Assembly: GCF_050337105.1 (NCBI RefSeq)
Contig: NZ_JAKJSQ010000012.1
Coordinates: 10,279 to 74,278 of the forward strand
DNA length: 64,000 nucleotides
Direction of reading: 5' to 3'
DNA from: Aliivibrio_A kagoshimensis
GTDB lineage: Bacteria; Pseudomonadota; Gammaproteobacteria; Enterobacterales; Vibrionaceae
The translations under genes were made by a program, and so were the position numbers. This document shows, piece after piece, positions 45,421 through 54,500 of this stretch. Within the stretch, counting starts at the first letter, position 1; each line of letters begins with the position of its first letter. The notes below the pieces were generated by a model that saw only the letters and a list, made by a program, of their open reading frames with translations, was not told the origin of the DNA and did no database searches.

Positions 45421-45448
45421 TTGATTCTAAACAGAACAACTTTATACT
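45421..45448 (+). promoter_or_regulatory. Sigma-70-like promoter upstream of yaeP
   Basis: TTGATT (45421-45426), 16 bases, TATACT (45443-45448). It lies 48 bases upstream of the yaeP ATG. Confidence 0.6.
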
Positions 45449-45495
45449 CTTCAAGGTATAGTGATGAACACTGTTTTTATTAGGAACCCTTTATA

Positions 45496-45699
45496 ATGAA
45501 AGTCTATGACTGTTGCGACATGATCCGTGAGCTTTACTCTCAAATTGGCAGTGGCGATCAAGGGTATGTCCCTCAAGCAATTACCTGTGTCGTCAAAACA
45601 CTGAATGATATTGCCTCTAATGAGAATGTGGCTAAAGAGGTACGAGAGCAAGCGGCTTTTGCTGCGGCCAATCTGTTGATTTCTGACCATCAAGATTGA
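45496..45699 (+). CDS. yaeP: YaeP family protein (UPF0253)
   Basis: 67 residues. SGDQGYVPQAITCVVKTLND and REQAAFAAANLLISDH match YaeP. The family is conserved in gammaproteobacteria and of unknown function. It is followed after 9 bases by the DUF4250 gene, and both are short and likely co-transcribed. Confidence 0.85.
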   Translation: MKVYDCCDMIRELYSQIGSGDQGYVPQAITCVVKTLNDIASNENVAKEVREQAAFAAANLLISDHQD

Positions 45700-45708
45700 G
45701 GTTTCACG

Positions 45709-45897
45709 ATGGATTTATCTAATTTTGCCTCGATGGATGTTCATATGTTGATGAGCATTGTAAATATGAAACTGCGCGATGAGCACGGAGATATTGATAA
45801 CTTAGTGCGCGCTTTTGATATTGATAAAGCCGCACTAATAGAAAAGCTTGCTACTGGTGATTACCACTACAACGAGCAGAACAACCAGTTTCGATAA
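45709..45897 (+). CDS. DUF4250 domain protein
   Basis: 62 residues. DVHMLMSIVNMKLRDEHGDIDNLVRAFDID is the DUF4250 pattern (MLMSIVNMKLRD). Function unknown. It lies directly behind yaeP, in the same operon by spacing, and is convergent with the PhoD-like gene. Confidence 0.75.
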   Translation: MDLSNFASMDVHMLMSIVNMKLRDEHGDIDNLVRAFDIDKAALIEKLATGDYHYNEQNNQFR

Positions 45898-45904
45898 CCC
45901 CAAA

Positions 45905-45930
45905 TACTGCCGTGATACCTTACGGCAGTA
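45905..45930. terminator. Possible terminator between DUF4250 and PhoD-like genes
   Basis: TACTGCCGT / ACGGCAGTA, 9-bp stem with an 8-base loop. The stem overlaps the last codons of the PhoD-like gene and no clear T run follows, so it is only a candidate. Confidence 0.4.
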
Positions 45931-47755
45931 ACTCTTCATCATTTGATAAAAACTCACTGTTCGAGCCGTCATTGTGCAGATCGCAAATATGCACCGGTCT
46001 TCCCGTCGAATCTAACTCCACATAACCTAAGCCGCACCGTTCCATTAGACGCTGATTGCCTTGACCTGCAACATGACGCCCTTTTATCTTCATCGAGCGA
46101 CGCTGAGTAAAGAGGTTTAATGGTGAGTAAGATCCATATAACCACCGATTAAGCGTATCTAGCAGACCAATCCAAGGTTGAGGGAATTGATTCTTGATGC
46201 CACTTGAGGTGATTTGCCAAATCTCTGGTGAGAAGTGACGAAACCTCAGTTCAATATCATACACAAATGAGTAGTGCACATCGCCCGATAAGATAACAAA
46301 ATTCTGCGGCGTTTTAGGGTGTTTAAAGATATTAAGCATGGTACTGGCTGACCCTTTGTGCGCCATCCAGTTTTCAGCATCCACCGCTAAAGGGTGGCCG
46401 AATGTCGTCATGGCTCGCTGCATAGTCTCTATCACCTTCACTCCAAAAATCGGAGCTGGTGAGACCAAAATGATCGCTTGTTGGCCAATCAGTTCTTGCT
46501 GCAACTCACACATCGCCTCCCAATCCATCAGCCCTGAAGGGGATTTAAGATTACGTTCTGAACGCCAACGCCGGGTCCGACTATCTAATACCACCAGCTT
46601 AGGGTGACTCTCGACACAGTACTGCCACTTTGAAAAATCAAAAAGATGCTCGATGAAGCTCAGTTGACTCTGGTGATCTCTCTCTTGCTGGTAGCGGTCT
46701 GCCTCCTGCCAAAAATCACCGGTAAACTGTACTGGGTCATTACCCCACCCTTGGCACAGCCAGTAACTCATCAATGCATTGCCAATGATCTGTTTTGACA
46801 GAGGGTGTTGATAAGCCTCCTGTTCCCAGTGAGCGGTTAAGTTCCAATCGTCGGTCACATCATGGTCATCAAAAATCATATACGTTGGAGTATGCGCTAA
46901 CAGACGACGAACCTTGCTCAACCCTAGTTGAAACTTCTCAATGGCGACCAATTCTCGTTGATACTCCGCTTTATGTTCATCAGCAACAGCAAAGCCTTGC
47001 AACTCAACCTCTTGCCATAACGTTGGCGACCACACTAATAGATACATCGCCATGAACTCAGCAAAAGTTATCAGGTGATTGTGACTGCTGGTCGACGTAA
47101 AGATCCCTTTGGGTAAGAGGCTCTCTCGCTGATAATAGTGTTCGCTTAACTGATAGAGTTGATCGCTGTTAGTAAACTGCTCTCCAGCCAACTCCTCACT
47201 ATTTAAGCCCAGTAACTCAATCACTTGGTGGATGGCAAATAACATCGGGCCAGCCACATGATCCGCGTAGATCTGATCGCCACTCATCATCAACAAAGCA
47301 GGTCTTTTGGTTACACAATCCAATGTGCTAGCGGTAAGATCATCGCCAGCCAACAAGCTATCATGCCCCTCATAGTGTGGGTTTCGACATGAGCCATGCA
47401 GTAAATTATTGATGGTAGGTTGAATAATAAAAGAGGGACGAGAGCAGCCATCATACGTTATACCTTCTACCATCTCAGATAAGGTTTTTTCTTTCCCATC
47501 GCTCTGGATAATTAGGTCATATTCAATATAGGTTTCAATCGGTAGGTTGACTTGTACATCCAGAAGATGCACCACCGCGTGCGCGCCCACTCGGTAGCAG
47601 GTAACCGATTCTGACAGTGGGATCTGTGCAATCGCGTTGTTGTCAATGTAACACGTTAAGTGCCCTTCACACTCAAAAGGGCTCACCCACCACAACACCA
47701 ATTGTTGCTCGGTTAAACGTCGTAAAATTGGCCCAGCAATAATCTCAGACAACAC
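45920..47755 (-). CDS. PhoD-like metallophosphatase
   Basis: 611 residues, longer than classical PhoD. Metal-binding motifs: MSGDQIYADHVAGP, IFDDHDVTDDWN and LSGDVHYSF. There is no signal peptide, so it is likely cytoplasmic; the N-terminal ~130 residues look like a separate beta domain. PhoD-type enzymes hydrolyse phosphate mono- or diesters with Fe/Ca; the substrate here is unknown. Single gene. Confidence 0.82.
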   Translation of the reverse strand: MLSEIIAGPILRRLTEQQLVLWWVSPFECEGHLTCYIDNNAIAQIPLSESVTCYRVGAHAVVHLLDVQVNLPIETYIEYDLIIQSDGKEKTLSEMVEGITYDGCSRPSFIIQPTINNLLHGSCRNPHYEGHDSLLAGDDLTASTLDCVTKRPALLMMSGDQIYADHVAGPMLFAIHQVIELLGLNSEELAGEQFTNSDQLYQLSEHYYQRESLLPKGIFTSTSSHNHLITFAEFMAMYLLVWSPTLWQEVELQGFAVADEHKAEYQRELVAIEKFQLGLSKVRRLLAHTPTYMIFDDHDVTDDWNLTAHWEQEAYQHPLSKQIIGNALMSYWLCQGWGNDPVQFTGDFWQEADRYQQERDHQSQLSFIEHLFDFSKWQYCVESHPKLVVLDSRTRRWRSERNLKSPSGLMDWEAMCELQQELIGQQAIILVSPAPIFGVKVIETMQRAMTTFGHPLAVDAENWMAHKGSASTMLNIFKHPKTPQNFVILSGDVHYSFVYDIELRFRHFSPEIWQITSSGIKNQFPQPWIGLLDTLNRWLYGSYSPLNLFTQRRSMKIKGRHVAGQGNQRLMERCGLGYVELDSTGRPVHICDLHNDGSNSEFLSNDEELLP

Positions 47756-47861
47756 AAAATACCTATACAGAAGTCACTACAAGTTAAGGGGGAATATTAT
47801 CACTGAAAGGGAAGGTTGCAGAGTGGGCAATACGAGGTTATTAAGTAAAAAAGGGTAAAGA

Positions 47862-47893
47862 GTACACCTTAATAGGGGGTCATTAAGGTGTAC
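47862..47893 (-). terminator. Terminator-like hairpin after the NSS transporter
   Basis: GTACACCTTAAT / ATTAAGGTGTAC, a 12-bp perfect stem with an 8-base loop, 18 bases after the transporter stop on the minus strand. The T run (CCCTTTTTTAC) begins 10 bases after the stem, so it is an imperfect intrinsic terminator. Confidence 0.55.
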
Positions 47894-47911
47894 CTTGCAC
47901 TGGAAAGCGGA

Positions 47912-49261
47912 TTAAAAGAAAGAGACCCAGATAACTGAAGCGACCAAAATAGGGCACACTACTTTCACATACAGTGGCCAAATTTTACCAAAAAGGCTGT
48001 ATTGAAAATCAGGATTACCCTCTGCTAGTTCTTTCATTTTTGAATTACGATTCCACACCCAACCTGCGAATAAGCAGAACAGCAAAGCGGAGAAAGGTTG
48101 CAAATATTGAGTGGCTATCGTGGCGACTAATCCAAACATCTGACCAAAATTGAAACAGATGATAATACTGAACAGCGCTATCACACCACCCAACACCCAA
48201 CTGGTTGTACTGCGCTTAGTATTAAAGCGCTCCCCTACCAAGGCAACCGGACATTCAAGCATAGAGATTGAAGAGGTTAACGCGGCAATAGTTAGTAGCA
48301 CAAAAAAGACGATAGCAAACAGCTGTCCAAGTAAGCCTAAGCTCTCAAACATCAGTGGTAACACCGTAAAAACTAAAGTATCAGAGCTCAACAATGAGCC
48401 ATCTTGGGCGTAGATTTCAACCCCTTTTTGCATCGCAACAAACATAGCCGGCATGACCACTAGCCCTGCAATGAAAGCAACAGCGGTATCAACCAGAGTC
48501 ACGCTCATCGCCATCTTAGGTAGGTTCTCTTTTTTACTCAGATAAGACCCATACACCAGCATGGAACAACCACCAATGGTCAAAGAGAAAAAGCCTTGCC
48601 CCATCGCCGCTAGCAGCAGTTTACGGTCAAATATCTTACTAAAATCAGGAATGAGGTAGTGCTTTAATCCTTCAACAGCCCCATTTTGCGTCATTATATA
48701 AACAAACAACAGAGCAAACAGAACGAAGAGAGCAGGCATCAGTCGCGTTGACCACTTTTCGATGCCATCTTTTACACCACCTTGAACAATTAAAATCGTC
48801 AGAACATAGAAGGTGATGGTACCGAAAATGTTACGTTCTAAACTGAACCCTTTGAACCACTGAGCAAGTTCAACCATGCCAGCAACATCAGCGATCGCAC
48901 CAAGGGCAAAACAGATGATCCAGCCACCAACAATACTGTAAAAAGCCAGTACCATACTTGGCACACTCAAGCCTAACCAGCCAATGCTAGCACCTAATGC
49001 TTTGCCTTTAGGGTTATCGGTAAGCGATCTCATACTGTCAACGGGATTCGCTTGCCCATGGCGACCAATGGCTAACTCAGCGACCAACATAGGGAATGCG
49101 ACGATAAGAATAAAGAAGAGATAGACCAGTAAGAATGCGCCACCGCCATTACTTGCCGCTTGAGTTGGAAAGCCCCAAATATTACCTAAACCAACGGCGG
49201 CACCGGCAGCAGCCAAAATAAAACCTAAACGTGAACCAAAATTCTCTCTTCTATTATCCAT
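47912..49261 (-). CDS. Sodium-dependent transporter (NSS/SNF family)
   Basis: 449 residues with eleven or twelve helices. The NSS signature is present: GLGNIWGFPTQAASNGGGAFLLVYLFF. Members import amino acids or amines with Na+, which fits a sodium-motive organism with Na+-NQR and PomAB. The substrate is unknown. Single gene, no signal of an operon partner. Confidence 0.9.
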   Translation of the reverse strand: MDNRRENFGSRLGFILAAAGAAVGLGNIWGFPTQAASNGGGAFLLVYLFFILIVAFPMLVAELAIGRHGQANPVDSMRSLTDNPKGKALGASIGWLGLSVPSMVLAFYSIVGGWIICFALGAIADVAGMVELAQWFKGFSLERNIFGTITFYVLTILIVQGGVKDGIEKWSTRLMPALFVLFALLFVYIMTQNGAVEGLKHYLIPDFSKIFDRKLLLAAMGQGFFSLTIGGCSMLVYGSYLSKKENLPKMAMSVTLVDTAVAFIAGLVVMPAMFVAMQKGVEIYAQDGSLLSSDTLVFTVLPLMFESLGLLGQLFAIVFFVLLTIAALTSSISMLECPVALVGERFNTKRSTTSWVLGGVIALFSIIICFNFGQMFGLVATIATQYLQPFSALLFCLFAGWVWNRNSKMKELAEGNPDFQYSLFGKIWPLYVKVVCPILVASVIWVSFF

Positions 49262-49413
49262 ACGACTTCTACTACACAGATTGCATTAATAAACTGATAA
49301 CCGACACGGTGTATCAATGAACTAGTACGATACTGCTTTGCGTCGCTATTGGCAATAATTATCCACTGCTTATTTTCTATTTATTGCGATATAAAACCAA
49401 CGGTAAAAGAAAA

Positions 49414-49608
49414 CTAGATATTTTTACCTAGCGCCTCATCGATTTTCTTCTCTGTTTTATATTGGCTTAACGCGTACACCGACCAGATAGCAGCAGGTAT
49501 CCAACCAATTAGCGTAATTTGCAAAATCAGGCAGAAAATTCCTGCAAACGGACGACCAATGGTAAAAAACTGCAACCAAGGCAGCAGTAAAGCTAATAGT
49601 AAACGCAT
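49414..49608 (-). CDS. Pmp3/YqaE family small membrane protein
   Basis: 64 residues: two hydrophobic helices (about 3-20 and 22-47) linked by a short loop, matching PF01679 (LLPWLQFFTIGRPFAGIFCLILQITLIGWIPAAIWSVYAL). Members are linked to salt and membrane stress. It begins 23 bases downstream of the Gre-like gene stop, same strand, so they may be co-transcribed. The other ORF in this stretch is a shadow. Confidence 0.75.
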   Translation of the reverse strand: MRLLLALLLPWLQFFTIGRPFAGIFCLILQITLIGWIPAAIWSVYALSQYKTEKKIDEALGKNI

Positions 49609-49631
49609 AATATCTCCATAAATTCTCCGCC

Positions 49632-50114
49632 CTATTGCAGAGTAATAATCTCATAAGTTTTTTTATTATCGCCAATTAACACGTCAACTTCATCATCTAG
49701 TTTCAGTCCAATTAACGCTTTACCTAAAGGTGATGAAGGCGTAATCACCACCACCTCCTGTTGACCGTATTGTACTTTCAACCCACCCGCCGCTGGACCA
49801 AGAAATAGCAGCTGTTCATCATCGTTTTCATCAAACAGAGTGATCAACGCACTTAACGCAATGGGCGATGTATCTTCAAAATTCTGTAGTGTCATCTCTT
49901 TAAATTTGGCTAAATCTTCATCGCACTCTGCCACACGCATTGCCTGCCCGTGCGCCAAATAGGAAGCCTCTAAACCAAACGTTTCATATTTGCTTCGGGC
50001 GATGGTCTCTTTACTGGTTGCCGTTTCACTGGCTTGAATAACCGCATTCACCGCCACTAAACGCACTCGCTCTAACTCTTGTAAAATGTGCTCTAACAGA
50101 GTCTCTTTATTCAT
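49632..50114 (-). CDS. GreA/GreB-like C-terminal domain protein
   Basis: 160 residues from ATG 50114; an in-frame GTG at 50123 is an alternative. The C-terminal half contains the Gre-type FKBP-like domain (FLGPAAGGLKVQYGQQEVVVITPSSPLGKALIGLKLDDEVDV). The N-terminal half is helical (LLEHILQELERVRLVAVNAVIQ), as in Gre coiled coils, but shorter and divergent. It may bind RNA polymerase and act in transcript cleavage or stabilisation; that is inference. Confidence 0.75.
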   Translation of the reverse strand: MNKETLLEHILQELERVRLVAVNAVIQASETATSKETIARSKYETFGLEASYLAHGQAMRVAECDEDLAKFKEMTLQNFEDTSPIALSALITLFDENDDEQLLFLGPAAGGLKVQYGQQEVVVITPSSPLGKALIGLKLDDEVDVLIGDNKKTYEIITLQ

Positions 50115-50218
50115 ATACCACACTTTTCAGACAAAAAAATACGCCTTAATTTCAAGCAGCATTATAGCTGATGTTATTAAGGCGTCTTAACTGTTATTTA
50201 GATAAAATGCGTAGAAGA

Positions 50219-50536
50219 TTACTCTTCGTCGTACATCTCATCATCTTCAGCGTCACGAGCAGCTTCATAAGCGGCTTTTTTCGCTGCAGCTTTCTCTGCT
50301 TTTTCAGCAGCAACTGCTTCATTTGCTTTACGTGTTACTGCTTTACGCTGATTGCGTTCGTTCTGGTTTTGAGAGAATTGAACCAACTCTTTCTCAGCCC
50401 ATACTAGCGCTTCAGCTTCAGTAGAGAAATCACCCTGACGCTTAGAAACCATCTTTCTTCTAGACGTTACGTTTCTAATAATTTCAGCAGTCCAAGTGTT
50501 ATCTTTCTCTTTTAAGCGGTAATCAAACTTTGCCAT
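50219..50536 (-). CDS. DUF3622 domain protein
   Basis: 105 residues. The N-terminal ~60 residues (MAKFDYRLKEKDNTWTAEII, RRKMVSKRQGDF, EAEALVWAEKELV) form the DUF3622 domain; the rest is a low-complexity Ala/Lys/Glu helix ending in an acidic tail (DDEMYDEE). Known from Vibrionaceae and relatives, function unknown. It is a short single gene, separated by 104 bases from the Gre-like gene. Confidence 0.8.
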   Translation of the reverse strand: MAKFDYRLKEKDNTWTAEIIRNVTSRRKMVSKRQGDFSTEAEALVWAEKELVQFSQNQNERNQRKAVTRKANEAVAAEKAEKAAAKKAAYEAARDAEDDEMYDEE

Positions 50537-50862
50537 TTCTTTTTCCTAAATAGTCATTTCGGGTAATAGATACCTACCTATTTGGCCAAATTATTACAGC
50601 CATCCCGTACGGGCGGTATTAGAACACACGCTTTTCAATTCGCCTAACAAATATCCATAAATAAATGAGCTTTCCATTAGCGTAATGCAATAAAAATGCA
50701 AAGCACCCACCTCAGAGTAATCACTCCCTCGCAATGCCAAAAATCATATTCACACCTACTCTTTCTCTCTCTGAATAAGGTGTTATTTATTCCCATTCGG
50801 GAAAATTAAATTTGACTATCATACAGGATTTCCCATAATGGGAATTAAGGTGCGCTTTCTTT
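50537..50862. promoter_or_regulatory. Intergenic region between DUF3622 and higB
   Basis: 326 bases without a gene. The left part must hold the promoter of the DUF3622 gene on the minus strand. The right part has the higBA promoter-operator. I see no other motif. Confidence 0.45.
50790..50844 (+). promoter_or_regulatory. higBA promoter and operator
   Basis: TTGACT (50812-50817), 16 bases, CATAAT (50834-50839). Two inverted repeats flank or overlap it: TTCCCATTCGGGAA (50790-50803, imperfect) and TTCCCAT-A-ATGGGAA (50830-50844, perfect, covering the -10). The shared TTCCCAT/ATGGGAA half-site indicates binding by the antitoxin or toxin-antitoxin complex. Confidence 0.75.
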
Positions 50863-51162
50863 ATGAGAATTATATCACGAGCCTCATTACGAGATTTCTG
50901 GCTACAGCCGCGCTATTTCGATTCTGAACAACCATTAAAAGCATGGTATGACGAAGTTAAACGAGCTAACTGGGCGACGCCACAAGATATTAAATCTCTC
51001 TATCAAAATGCCAGTTTTATTGCCAACAATAGAGTCATTTTCAATATTCATGGCAATAAATACCGTTTAATTGTTGCTGTTAATTACGCTTTTTCTATCT
51101 GTTACATCCGCTTCATTGGCACACATAAACAGTATGACAACATCGATGCTGAAAATATTTAA
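50863..51162 (+). CDS. higB: HigB-type mRNA interferase toxin
   Basis: 99 residues, RelE/HigB fold: RASLRDFW near the start, WYDEVKRANWATPQDIKSLYQNASFI, and RLIVAVNYAFSICYIRFIGTHKQYD. HigB toxins cleave mRNA at the ribosome. The toxin precedes the antitoxin, the higBA order. A predicted operator with two inverted repeats lies immediately upstream. Confidence 0.85.
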   Translation: MRIISRASLRDFWLQPRYFDSEQPLKAWYDEVKRANWATPQDIKSLYQNASFIANNRVIFNIHGNKYRLIVAVNYAFSICYIRFIGTHKQYDNIDAENI

Positions 51163-51173
51163 GAGTGGTATGT

Positions 51174-51542
51174 ATGAACATCAAACCAATCAAAACATTA
51201 CTCGATCATCAACAAGCTCTGCATCGTATCGAACAGCTTTGGGATGCTAAACCAAACACCCTACAAGGCGATGAACTTGAAATTCTAACGACATTAGTCC
51301 AATCATTTGAAGATCACTACTTCCCTATTAAGTCACCTGACCCTATCGAAGTCATTAAATTTAGAATGGATCAGCAGGGGTTAGTCGATGCTGATTTGGT
51401 CCCCTACCTTGGACAACGTAGCAGAGTCAGTGAAGTGTTGAATAAGAAAAGAAAGCTTAGTATTACTATGATCAGGAAGCTTAACCAAGGGCTCAACATT
51501 CCTCTCCACTGTTTAATAAGTGAATATCAGTTACAACCTTAA
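51174..51542 (+). CDS. higA: HigA antitoxin
   Basis: 122 residues from ATG 51174; a GTG at 51165 is in frame but AAGAG lies 8 bases before the ATG. The C-terminal half has an HTH of the XRE/HigA type (DADLVPYLGQRSRVSEVLNKKRKLSITMIRKLNQGLNIP). The N-terminal half is helical and would bind HigB. It starts 11 bases after higB and ends the operon before a strong terminator. Confidence 0.85.
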   Translation: MNIKPIKTLLDHQQALHRIEQLWDAKPNTLQGDELEILTTLVQSFEDHYFPIKSPDPIEVIKFRMDQQGLVDADLVPYLGQRSRVSEVLNKKRKLSITMIRKLNQGLNIPLHCLISEYQLQP

Positions 51543-51547
51543 ACAAA

Positions 51548-51573
51548 AAACGGCAGCTCGAGAGCTGCCGTTT
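51548..51573. terminator. Bidirectional terminator between higA and purL
   Basis: CGGCAGCTC-GA-GAGCTGCCG flanked by A and T runs. It serves higA (+) and purL (-). Confidence 0.85.
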
Positions 51574-51595
51574 ATTTGATAACGTGGCGTCAACC

Positions 51596-54500
51596 TTAGC
51601 CGATATTGACACGTGCATTACGGAACATGCGCATCCACGGGCTATCTTCATTCCACTCTTCAGGGTGCCATGAGTTTGCCACCGCGCGGAATACACGCTC
51701 AGGGTGAGGCATCATAATGGTCACTCGTCCATCGGCGGTGGTTAAGCCGGTAATAGCGTTTGGCGAACCGTTAGGATTGTTCGGGTATTGTTGCGTTGGA
51801 TTACCCAAGTTATCCACGTATCGCATCGCAACCGTACCAGATTGCTCAATCGCTGCTAAATGCTCTGCATCACGCACTTCCATGCGGCCTTCGCCATGTG
51901 ACACGGCGATTGGCATACGAGAACCCGCCATCCCTTTAAAGAAAACTGAGTCATTCTCTTGGATCTCAACTAAGCTGAAACGTGCTTCAAAACGCTCAGA
52001 TTCGTTACGTACGAATCGTGGCCAATACTCTGCACCAGGAATAAGCTCACGTAAATTAGACAGCATCTGACAACCATTACACACACCTAATGAGAACGTC
52101 TCTTCACGTTTAAAGAAGCCTTCGAACTGATCACGTGCTTGCTCGTTGAACAACACTGACTTCGCCCAACCTTCACCTGCGCCTAATACGTCACCGTATG
52201 AGAAACCACCACAGGCCACTAGACCTTTATAATCTTCTAATACCGCGTTACCCGTTAAGATATCGCTCATGTGAATATCAGTGGCTTCAAAACCCGCGCG
52301 ATCAAATGCCGCCGCCATCTCAACATGCGAGTTGACACCCTGCTCACGTAAAATAGCCATCTTAGGTTTTGCGCCCGTTGCAATGTACGGGGCAGCAATG
52401 TCTTCATTAATGTCGTAGCTAAGCTTCACGTTCAAACCTGGGTCGCTGTTGTCTGACTTCGCAGCATGTTCCTGATCCGCACACTCGGTATTATCTCGAA
52501 GAGACTGCATTTTATGCGTGGTTTCAGCCCAAATAACACGAAGTTCAATACGTGACTTATCAATCACGGTCTCTTCGCCTGATGTAATGATGAACTGATC
52601 AGAAGCTTCAACCGCACCAATCACATGTGAGCACGTGGCTAAGCCGTGGTCAGATAACGTGGCTAATACTGACTCAAGTTCGCTGTCCGCCACTTGAATC
52701 ACCGCACCTAACTCTTCGTTAAACAGAACCGCTAACGTATCTTCACCCAGAGCATCAATGTTTGCTTTCACACCACAGTGTCCCGCAAACGCCATCTCAG
52801 CCAGCGTGACAAACAGACCGCCATCGCCTTTATCGTGGTAAGCCATTAACTTATCTTCAGCCACTAACTGCTGCAGACCATCGTAGAAACCTTTCAGTTG
52901 CTCGGCATTATCGACATCAGCAGGTTTGTCACCTAACTGCTTATACACTTGCGCCAGCGCTGTTGCACCTAAACGATTCTTACCGTTACCAAGGTCGATA
53001 AGCACTAAGCTTGAATCACCTTTGTTGGTGCGAAGCTGAGGCGTAATCGTTTTGCGCACATCTTCCACTCGACCAAAGGCGGTAATAACCAGTGAAAGTG
53101 GTGATGTCACCTCTTTCTCTTCGCCATTTTCGCTCCACTTAGTCTTCATCGACATGGAGTCTTTACCCACAGGAATCGTTAAACCCAGTGCAGGACATAA
53201 CTCTTCGCCCACGGCTTTAACCGCTTCGTACAGGCCCGCATCTTCACCAGGGTGACCCGCTGGAGACATCCAGTTTGCAGAGAGTTTAATGCGTTTGATA
53301 TCGCCAATATTGGTTGCAGCGATGTTAGTGATCGCTTCGCCTACTGCTAGGCGCGCTGAAGCACCAAAATCAAGCAGAGCAACCGGAGTACGCTCGCCCA
53401 TCGACATCGCTTCGCCGTGATACGTGTCGTAGCTGCCTGCAGTGACTGCACAGTTGGCCACTGGCACCTGCCAAGGGCCCACCATCTGATCGCGCGCCAC
53501 TAAACCTGTTACAGTGCGGTCACCAATGGTAATAAGGAAAGTTTTCTCTGCCACAGTAGGAAGACGTAAAACACGCTCTACTGCATCGTCAATCGTGATG
53601 TTGCTGCGATCAATGGCCGGATTGCTTGCTTTTAATGTCACCACGTCGCGTGTCATCTTCGGCGTTTTGCCCAATAAGATGTCCATTGGCATATCGATTG
53701 GTGTATTGTCGAAATGAGCATCTTCCAGTTTCAGATTGCGCTCTTCGGTCGCTTTACCTACGATTGCATACGGGGCACGTTCACGCTTACAAATCGCTTC
53801 AAATGCTGGCATGTCTTTATCGGCAACTGCCATCACATAGCGCTCTTGAGACTCATTACACCAAATCTCAAGTGGGCTCATGCCAGGTTCATCATTTGGC
53901 ACATCGCGTAGATTGAAAATTCCGCCACGCTCACCATCGTCCACTAACTCAGGCAGTGCATTTGAGATACCACCAGCGCCCACATCGTGAATGAAAGCAA
54001 TTGGGTTATCGTCACCCATCTGCCAGCAGCGGTCGATAACCTCTTGGCAACGACGTTCCATCTCTGGGTTTTCACGCTGTACCGAAGCAAAATCTAAGTT
54101 CTCAGCCGATTGACCAGACGCCATTGAAGACGCGGCGCCACCGCCAAGCCCGATGTTCATGGCTGGTCCGCCTAATACAATTAAACTGGCGCCAACAGGA
54201 ATTTCACGTTTCTGCACATGCTCGTCGCGGATGTTACCCATGCCACCAGCGATCATGATCGGCTTATGGTAACCACGAACTTCTTCACCGTTATGAGAGT
54301 TTACACGCTCTTCATAGGTACGGAAGTAACCGAGTAAGTTTGGACGACCAAATTCATTATTGAATGCCGCGCCGCCTAATGGGCCTTCTAGCATAATATC
54401 AAGTGCGGTAACAATACGACCTGGTTTACCAAAATCGGTCTCCCAAGGCTGCACAAAGTTTGGAATTTTTAAGTTTGAAACAGAGAAACCCACTAAACCA

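Noticed and set aside
49457..49675. Frame overlapping the Pmp3-type gene and the Gre-like gene end
   Set aside because: It runs across two supported genes in another frame and shows no family resemblance.
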